Assembly: GCF_018918325.1 (NCBI RefSeq)
Contig: NZ_JAHLQH010000016.1
Span: 1-64,000 of the forward strand
Source of the DNA: Clostridium sp. MSJ-8
GTDB taxonomy: Bacteria > Bacillota > Clostridia > Clostridiales > Clostridiaceae
DNA length: 64,000 bases
Reading direction: 5' to 3'
Shown here: positions 58,681 to 64,000 of the stretch, piece by piece
Layout: the number at the start of each line of letters is the position of its first letter
How positions within the stretch are numbered: position 1 is the first letter of the stretch
The notes under the pieces: model-generated
What the model was told of the DNA's origin: nothing
Seen by the model: only the letters and a program-made list of their open reading frames with translations
The model's database searches: none
Made by a program: the position numbers and the translations under genes

Positions 58681-58983
58681 ATGAAAGCAACATTAATACA
58701 ATTTTTACCTTTGATATTAATATTAGTAGTATTCTATGCTATATTATGGATGCCAGAGAAGAAGAGAAAGAAACAATATGATGCTATGTTAGCAGGCCTT
58801 AAGGTTAATGATGATGTTATGACTAGAGGTGGAATAATTGGTAGAATAGTTTCAATGGATGACGATAATATAGTACTTGAAACAAGCTCAGATAGAACTA
58901 AGATTAAATTCACTAAGAATGCAGTATCTAGTAAGATCTACAAAGATGATGAAAAGAAACAAGCTGAGAAAAAAGATAAATAA
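58681..58983 (+). CDS. yajC: Preprotein translocase accessory subunit YajC
   Basis: About 100 residues from the ATG at 58681; the frame continues 23 codons further up but that part lacks family resemblance. One membrane helix (LIQFLPLILILVVFYAILW) is followed by PEKKRKKQYDAMLAGLKVNDDVMTRGGIIGRI, a clear YajC signature. It assists the Sec translocon with SecDF, whose gene follows. SD spacing is poor (AAGGA about 14 bases upstream). Confidence 0.9.
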   Translation: MKATLIQFLPLILILVVFYAILWMPEKKRKKQYDAMLAGLKVNDDVMTRGGIIGRIVSMDDDNIVLETSSDRTKIKFTKNAVSSKIYKDDEKKQAEKKDK

Positions 58984-59000
58984 TATTTTTTAGAATAGTG

Positions 59001-59035
59001 CCTCCTAATATTTCATAGAATGAAGTATTAGGAGG
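59001..59035 (+). promoter_or_regulatory. Hairpin that buries the ribosome binding site of the next gene
   Basis: CCTCCTAATATTTCAT (59001-59016) pairs with ATGAAGTATTAGGAGG (59020-59035) over 16 bases with one G-U pair and a 3-base loop. The right arm contains the AGGAGG SD of the gene starting at 59045, so the site is fully paired in the folded RNA. No T run follows, so it is not a plain terminator. Confidence 0.75.
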
Positions 59036-59044
59036 TGCTTAACG

Positions 59045-59413
59045 TTGAATGAAAAGAAGTTATCTAGGGGAATCATAAAGGGCAGTGTAATTAGCATTAT
59101 CTTTTTTGGTATATTATTGTTGATTATATCTATTCTAATGATGATATTTGATTTTTCAAAGGTGACATATAAAGTGATGTATAGTATTATTTCGAACATA
59201 GCACTGATAAGTGGTGCATTTATAGCAGCTAAGATAAATAAACGTAAAGGACTTGTTACAGGATTAATTGTTGGAATAATATTTTATATTTTTTTAAGTG
59301 TAGTATCTTTTTTGATAAAAGGGGATATGTCAGTAATAAGTGAAAATATTTACACTCTTGTATTATCAGGTGTTATAGGGTTAGTATCTGGAATTTTAGG
59401 GGTCAATATCTAA
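59045..59413 (+). CDS. TIGR04086 family membrane protein
   Basis: 122 residues, TTG start 9 bases after AGGAGG. Four membrane helices; the pattern (SRGIIKGSVISIIFFGILLL, GAFIAAKINKRKGLVTGLIVGIIFYI, LSGVIGLVSGILGVNI) is that of the TIGR04086 (YrzE-like) family, found next to secDF in many Clostridia. Function unknown. Its ribosome binding site is sequestered in a hairpin. Confidence 0.82.
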   Translation: MNEKKLSRGIIKGSVISIIFFGILLLIISILMMIFDFSKVTYKVMYSIISNIALISGAFIAAKINKRKGLVTGLIVGIIFYIFLSVVSFLIKGDMSVISENIYTLVLSGVIGLVSGILGVNI

Positions 59414-59494
59414 AATATACTTTAATCTGTTATTTTGGTATGATATAATGTTTACAGTGTGTAATATTCTAGCTAAAAGCCGAGGAGGAGAAAA

Positions 59495-61612
59495 ATGAAG
59501 ACAAAAGGGAAGAGTAGAATTATTCTATTGATATCAGTTTTATTAATAGGATTTTTATGCTTTGTAGGAATTAAAGGAGTCAATATTGCTGGATACAGAC
59601 TAAAACCTTTTAAAGAGACAGTAGTTAGGGGACTAGATCTACAAGGTGGAGTTTCAGTTACTATGGAGGTTTCTAGCGATAAGAAGGTGTCTGAAGACCA
59701 GTTAAATGATGTAAAGAGTCAATTAGAATTAAGAGTTAATTCTATGGGGGTAGCAGAAACAGTAGTAGTTGTAGAAGGAGACAATAGGATTAAGGTTGAT
59801 ATACCAGGTGTATATGAATCATCTGATATGGTATCTCAACTTAGTTCTACAGGAGAGTTAACATTTAGAAACTCTGATGGAGATGTATTATTATCAGGTT
59901 CAGATGTTAAGTCAGCAACAGTAACAACAGATCAGAAAACAGGTTATGCACAAGTTTCTTTAACTATGACAGATGAAGGAACTAAAAAGTTTGCAGAGGC
60001 AACTACAACTTACTTGAACAAAACTATTTCTATTTATATGGATGAAGAAGAATTAGTTAGTCCAACAGTTAATGCAACAATAACAGATGGTAAAGCAGTT
60101 ATATCAGGTAACTATACAGTAAACAAGGCTAAAAACTTAGCTGCATTAATTAATTCAGGTTCTTTACCTGTTACATTAAAAGCAGTTTCAGTTCAGACAG
60201 TAGGAGCACAACTTGGTGCTGAATCATTACCAAGTGCTGTTAAAGCAGGTATAATTGGATTAGCATTAGTTGCATTATTTATGATAGTTTATTATAGAGT
60301 GCCAGGTGTTATATCTGTAGTAGCATTATCATTCTATACATTCTTGGTATTATTTATTTTCGAAGAAATTGGGGCAACTCTTACATTACCAGGTATAGCA
60401 GCATTCTTGTTAACAGTAGGTATGGCAGTTGATGCGAATGTTCTGATATTTGAGAGAATAAGAGAAGAACTTCGAAATGGTGTATCTATTAAGGCTGCTA
60501 TAGATAGAGGATTTAACAATGCATTTACATCTATTATTGATTCTAACTTAACAACAATAATAGTAGCATTAGTATTATATTTCTTTGGTTCTGTAACAGT
60601 AAAGGGATTCTCAGTTACATTGATGATAGGTATTATATGTAGTTTATTTACTGCATTAGTAATAACTAAATTCTTATTAAAACAATCAGTTTCAGCAGGA
60701 ATTTTAAAGACTATTGGAATGTTTAGAGTTAAGAAGGATGAAAAACCTAGAAAAGAAATAAAAATTGTATCTAAAAAGAAAATATGGTTCTCAATATCAG
60801 CAATTATTATATTACTAGGTGTTGGATTTACTGTATTTAAAGGATTAAATTTTGGTATTGATTTCGCTGGTGGATCTACCATAGTGTTACAATGTGATAA
60901 GAACTTTGACAAAGCGAAAGCTGATAAAGTAGTAAAAGATTATGCAAAAGATGCAGTAACTAATACAGTTGACAACGATCAATATCAAATTAAATCAAAA
61001 GATTTAACTTCTGAGAATTTTGATAAGTTATATGAGAAATTAAAGAAGAGTTATGGAGTAACAGAAATTGTATCACAAGAACAAGTTGGAGCTTCAATTG
61101 GTTCTGATTTAACTAGTAAATCTATAAAGGCACTTATAATTTCATTTATAGCTATGTTAGTATATATAGCTATTAGATTTGAATTTAAGTTTGGATTGGC
61201 AGCATTAGTAGCATTATTACATGATGTTCTAATAACTATAAGTATGTATGCAATATTTGATATTGCTATTAATAGTCCATTTATAGCATCTATACTAACA
61301 ATAATAGGTTATTCTATAAATGCTACAATTGTTATATTTGACAGAGTGAGAAGTAATATGAAAGGCGCTAGAGTAAAGAGTATAGATGATCAGTTAGATA
61401 AGAGTGTTAACCAAACAATAGCTAGATCTATTAATACTTCATTAACTACATTATTTACTATAGTAGCAGTGCTTATATTTGTTCCGTCTGTTAGATCATT
61501 CTCATTACCAATTACAGTTGGTATAATATCAGGAACATATTCATCAATATTTATAGCACCATCATTCTATTCATTAATTAAAAATAAAAAGAAAAAAGTG
61601 AAAAAAGCTTAA
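59495..61612 (+). CDS. secDF: Fused protein translocase subunit SecDF
   Basis: 705 residues. The SecD part (about 1-420): one N-terminal helix, then GLDLQGGVSVTMEV, a reduced extracytoplasmic P1 domain, and five further helices (VGMAVDANVLIFERIREELRNG is the key RND motif). The SecF part (from about 430) contains GLNFGIDFAGGSTI and a second helix set with GYSINATIVIFDRVRSN. It uses the proton gradient to help Sec export. The SecD and SecF domains are joined in one polypeptide as in Bacillus. SD CGAGGAGG; a terminator follows. Confidence 0.95.
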   Translation: MKTKGKSRIILLISVLLIGFLCFVGIKGVNIAGYRLKPFKETVVRGLDLQGGVSVTMEVSSDKKVSEDQLNDVKSQLELRVNSMGVAETVVVVEGDNRIKVDIPGVYESSDMVSQLSSTGELTFRNSDGDVLLSGSDVKSATVTTDQKTGYAQVSLTMTDEGTKKFAEATTTYLNKTISIYMDEEELVSPTVNATITDGKAVISGNYTVNKAKNLAALINSGSLPVTLKAVSVQTVGAQLGAESLPSAVKAGIIGLALVALFMIVYYRVPGVISVVALSFYTFLVLFIFEEIGATLTLPGIAAFLLTVGMAVDANVLIFERIREELRNGVSIKAAIDRGFNNAFTSIIDSNLTTIIVALVLYFFGSVTVKGFSVTLMIGIICSLFTALVITKFLLKQSVSAGILKTIGMFRVKKDEKPRKEIKIVSKKKIWFSISAIIILLGVGFTVFKGLNFGIDFAGGSTIVLQCDKNFDKAKADKVVKDYAKDAVTNTVDNDQYQIKSKDLTSENFDKLYEKLKKSYGVTEIVSQEQVGASIGSDLTSKSIKALIISFIAMLVYIAIRFEFKFGLAALVALLHDVLITISMYAIFDIAINSPFIASILTIIGYSINATIVIFDRVRSNMKGARVKSIDDQLDKSVNQTIARSINTSLTTLFTIVAVLIFVPSVRSFSLPITVGIISGTYSSIFIAPSFYSLIKNKKKKVKKA

Positions 61613-61621
61613 TTTTTTATA

Positions 61622-61654
61622 AAAGCAACCTTCTTAAGTAAGGTTGCTTTTTTT
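61622..61654 (+). terminator. Intrinsic terminator after secDF
   Basis: AAAGCAACCTT - CTTAAGT - AAGGTTGCTTT followed by T. The ~280 bases up to the next gene contain a TAGGAATTTATA motif, AT-rich sequence and the promoter at 61877. Confidence 0.88.
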
Positions 61655-61876
61655 ACTTTTTAGGAATTTATATTTTATTTGTGGTTGTGGGGGAATATAG
61701 AGCTTATCAAAAAACAATATTGGTTCTCATTTTTAATGTGTGATACTTGAAAATTTAATAATAAATAAAAAATGTAAAAATAAGTAATTACGAGCCTAAA
61801 TTAAACACAATATATAGTGAAGAAAAAGAGAAAAATAACTACTTATTGTATAGCGAAAAAAATGTATAAAAATGAT

Positions 61877-61905
61877 TTGCTATTGTGACGAATATCAACT
61901 ATAAT
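61877..61905 (+). promoter_or_regulatory. Sigma-A promoter of the RecJ-like/apt/rel block
   Basis: TTGCTA (61877-61882), 17 bases, TATAAT (61900-61905), 35 bases before the ATG at 61940. Confidence 0.65.
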
Positions 61906-61939
61906 ATAGGTGTTTTCTTATTTTATGGAGGAGTAGAAT

Positions 61940-62794
61940 ATGCGTAAATTTTGGGAGAGTATTTATAGTTCTAGTTACATAACTGGATATAATCCCTTTT
62001 TACTTAGACATATGAACAAAGCTATAGAGAAACTAGCCTATGCAATTAATAACAGGAAGAAGATAGTTGTATATGGCACTTCATCAGTAGACGGAATAAG
62101 TTCTATTGCATCACTTAGCCTTATTTTAAGATATTTAAACGCAGATGTTGAATATCTTATACATGATAATAGTTCAGGAGCAGAAGATGCTGTAACTGTT
62201 AGTAATATCAGAAATGAGATTGATTTTTTAGGTGCGGATTTATTGATAACTTTAGGTGTGGATTTGTATTCGGATGAAGAAGTTAAACTTTGTTCAGAAC
62301 TAAATATAGACTTAATTGTATTACAGAATGTAGAAACAGATGTGATGAAGAGTTATGTTTATATTAATCCAAGTCAAAAAGGGTGTCAGTACAGATATAA
62401 GAATTTATCTTTAAGTATATTAACATTTAAGCTTATGCAAGCTGTTGCTATTTATTATAATATGAAGAGCATAAACAAATATCTAGATTTAATTTTATTA
62501 GGTGCACAATGGGCACATGTTAAACCTATAGGTGAGAATGAAGTTATTTTGAGAGAAGGAAAGAGATATTTGTTTAATACAAATAACATAGGGTTAAGAG
62601 CTGTTATAGATTCACAAGGTATTAAGGAATTGAATGATGAAGAGATAGTTAAGATAATAGATTTGATAACTCCTACAGGAAGTACAGTAGGTATAATTAA
62701 TAATGCAAGAATAGTTTTAGAACTACTTACTACAGATGATAAGGATAGAGCAGAACAAGTATCGAAGTATTTACATAGCTTGAAGAAAGTATAA
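61940..62794 (+). CDS. Degenerate RecJ/DHH-like protein lacking catalytic motifs
   Basis: 284 residues, resembling the first ~250 residues of RecJ (NRKKIVVYGTSSVDGISSIASL, LGADLLITLGVDLYSDEEVKL, INPSQKGCQYRYKNLS). The active-site motif VYGDYDVDG reads VYGTSSVDG, and the DHH motif position reads LQNVE, so the metal ligands are gone. The DHHA1 and OB parts of full RecJ are absent. The position directly before apt and rel is that of recJ in many Firmicutes. It may be a scaffold, a regulatory relic or a decaying recJ; the frame is intact. Confidence 0.78.
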   Translation: MRKFWESIYSSSYITGYNPFLLRHMNKAIEKLAYAINNRKKIVVYGTSSVDGISSIASLSLILRYLNADVEYLIHDNSSGAEDAVTVSNIRNEIDFLGADLLITLGVDLYSDEEVKLCSELNIDLIVLQNVETDVMKSYVYINPSQKGCQYRYKNLSLSILTFKLMQAVAIYYNMKSINKYLDLILLGAQWAHVKPIGENEVILREGKRYLFNTNNIGLRAVIDSQGIKELNDEEIVKIIDLITPTGSTVGIINNARIVLELLTTDDKDRAEQVSKYLHSLKKV

Positions 62795-62853
62795 GTAATA
62801 ATATGATATAATTATATTATAATGATATTTAATATAATTTGGAGGAAGATATT

Positions 62854-63372
62854 ATGAGTTTAAAGGATAAAATAAGAGTTATAGATGGATTTCCTAAAGA
62901 AGGTATTAGTTTTAAAGATATAACAACATTAATAGGTGATGGAGAAGGCTTAAAAGAAGCAATTGATGCTATGGTTGAAAAACTAAAAGATAAAAACATA
63001 GATCTTATAGTAGGACCAGAGGCTAGAGGTTTTATATTTGGAGTTCCAGTTGCTTATGCACTAGGAGTGGGTTTTGTTCCAGTAAGGAAACCAGGCAAGT
63101 TACCAGCTGAAACATTATCTGTCACATATGACTTAGAATATGGCACAGATACACTAGAGATACATAAAGATGCAATAAAAAAAGGACAAAGAGTTGCTAT
63201 TATTGATGATTTATTAGCAACAGGTGGTACTATTGAAGCAGTTGCTAAGCTTGTTGAAGAAGCAGGTGGCGATGTAGTATCTATGAATTTCTTAATTGAG
63301 CTTACAGGATTAAAAGGTGCAGATAAGCTTGATAAATATGAAGTTAATTCATTAGTAGAATATGAATTTTAG
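62854..63372 (+). CDS. apt: Adenine phosphoribosyltransferase
   Basis: About 172 residues from the ATG 8 bases after GGAGG (an ATG five codons upstream has no SD). It converts adenine and PRPP to AMP in purine salvage. Motifs: [42 protein letters not shown] and the PRPP loop [16 protein letters not shown]. Complete. Confidence 0.96.
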   Translation: MSLKDKIRVIDGFPKEGISFKDITTLIGDGEGLKEAIDAMVEKLKDKNIDLIVGPEARGFIFGVPVAYALGVGFVPVRKPGKLPAETLSVTYDLEYGTDTLEIHKDAIKKGQRVAIIDDLLATGGTIEAVAKLVEEAGGDVVSMNFLIELTGLKGADKLDKYEVNSLVEYEF

Positions 63373-63385
63373 ATAAATAAGAATT

Positions 63386-63432
63386 AGGATTATACAAATA
63401 GCTATAATTAATTATTTGTATAATCCTTTTTT
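63386..63432 (+). terminator. Intrinsic terminator after apt
   Basis: AGGATTATACAAAT ... ATTTGTATAATCCTTTTTT. Further on, a second hairpin GGCTGGTT-TAAGG-AACCAGCC (63506-63526) lies in the rel leader. Confidence 0.87.
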
Positions 63433-63599
63433 ATATATAGGAAATTATATTTTGTTCTAAAGTTGAAAAAGGGGATGTTATAATATATAATTATTAATAA
63501 GCTATGGCTGGTTTAAGGAACCAGCCTTTGAATTTAGAAGAAATAATATTTTTGTTAATATTTATAGATAGATAATATAGTTGAGGGAGCGAAAACTTA

Positions 63600-64000
63600 A
63601 TGGTTGAATCTTTACTAAATATAATTCAAGAAAATAAATTAAAAGTAAATACGGACATTATTAAAAAGGCTTTTGACTTTGCTAGTGAGGCTCATAAAGA
63701 ACAAAAGAGAGCTTCGGGAGAACCATACATAGTACATCCACTTGAAGTATCTAAGATACTTGCAGAGCTTGGAATGGATACTGACACAATAGTTGCAGGA
63801 TTGTTACATGATGTTATAGAAGATACTAAGTATACATATGATGATGTGAAAAATATGTTTAGCGAAGAAGTAGCAAACTTAGTTGATGGTGTAACTAAGA
63901 TTGGTAAGATTAAGTATAAAACTAAAGAAGAGCAACAAGCAGATAATATTAGAAAGATGTTACTTGCAATGGCAAAAGACATTAGAGTAATAATAATTAA
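63600..64000 (+). CDS. rel: RelA/SpoT family (p)ppGpp synthetase/hydrolase, N-terminal part
   Basis: It starts with ATG at 63600 after GAGGGAGCG and runs off the window edge. The visible 133 residues hold the HD hydrolase domain: AHKEQKRASGEPYIVHPLEV, LHDVIEDTKYT (with the HD pair) and VDGVTKIGKIKYKTKEEQQADNIRKMLLAM. It makes and degrades the alarmone (p)ppGpp. The order recJ-like, apt, rel is standard for Firmicutes. A GC-rich hairpin lies in its leader. Confidence 0.93.
   Translation, partial: MVESLLNIIQENKLKVNTDIIKKAFDFASEAHKEQKRASGEPYIVHPLEVSKILAELGMDTDTIVAGLLHDVIEDTKYTYDDVKNMFSEEVANLVDGVTKIGKIKYKTKEEQQADNIRKMLLAMAKDIRVIII

Noticed and set aside
58984-59494. Small cysteine-rich SCIFF-type peptide and radical SAM partner near yajC/secDF
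   Set aside because: I looked because such genes occur near secDF in some Clostridia; no short Cys-rich frame or radical SAM CxxxCxxC gene is present here.
60334-60912. 192-codon minus-strand frame inside secDF
   Set aside because: Antisense shadow of a conserved gene; no SD.

Overview
The window is strongly AT-rich and reads as a low-GC Gram-positive chromosome, most likely class Clostridia. The grounds are: many TTG and GTG starts with strong Shine-Dalgarno (SD) sequences; a ruvAB-queA-tgt-yajC-secDF-(recJ-like)-apt-rel block; a short clostridial-type nadB; a BofC-like secreted protein; a TIGR04086-type membrane protein; and a CRISPR repeat whose 3' end (GGAATGTAAAT) matches type I-B repeats known from Clostridium. 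No rRNA or tRNA gene was recognised.

Layout. 1-2511: a CRISPR array of 36 repeats read left to right, with no cas genes in view. 2.6-11.6 kb: small metabolic and accessory genes (flavoprotein, orphan phage-virion-like protein, AEC transporter, AraC regulator with a GH13 glucosidase, a broken Gfo/Idh/MocA dehydrogenase, MATE pump and MarR regulator). 11.8-13.8 kb: citrate synthase behind a good promoter, a 20-bp perfect hairpin and a CIRCE-like operator, then a bacteriohemerythrin. 14.3-17.6 kb: a MacAB-like adaptor, ATPase and permease operon. 17.8-20.6 kb: an Rpn-type nuclease, a detached second copy of its 3' end, and a FliB-like flagellin lysine methylase. 20.7-21.8 kb: an unrecognised gene.

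22.3-38.3 kb: a fourteen-gene Wzx/Wzy-type surface polysaccharide operon. It has a fused BY-kinase/chain-length regulator, acetyltransferases, five glycosyltransferases, an EpsG-like polymerase, a pyruvyl transferase paired with an F420-hydrogenase-beta-like iron-sulfur protein, a flippase, a broken serine-acetyltransferase-like gene, and a beta-helix protein like a phage tailspike. No initiating sugar-phosphate transferase is present. 38.4-43.6 kb: an orphan sensor kinase, small proteins and a large anchored surface protein. 43.7-44.9 kb: an IS1595-type element whose transposase has lost its catalytic residues. 45.0-48.5 kb: an anchored Asn/Gln-rich protein, a VbhA-like antitoxin with a Fic toxin, DegV and an unknown gene. 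48.8-50.7 kb: a GGDEF-EAL protein. 51-54 kb: nadABC on the minus strand. 54.1-64 kb: housekeeping genes ending in a partial rel.

Recurring non-coding elements tie the window together. Two 88-bp hairpin MITEs and two half copies share terminal repeats with the IS1595 element. A second hairpin family (GTTAGCT arms) closes operons at 17.6 and 50.8 kb. A short motif near TAGGAAATTATA follows several terminators. Most interesting second looks: the Rpn gene with a conserved internal start and a separate copy of that segment; the CIRCE-like site at citrate synthase; the VbhA/Fic pair split by a terminator; a catalytically dead RecJ-like protein at the recJ position; and a 16-bp hairpin that buries a ribosome binding site.
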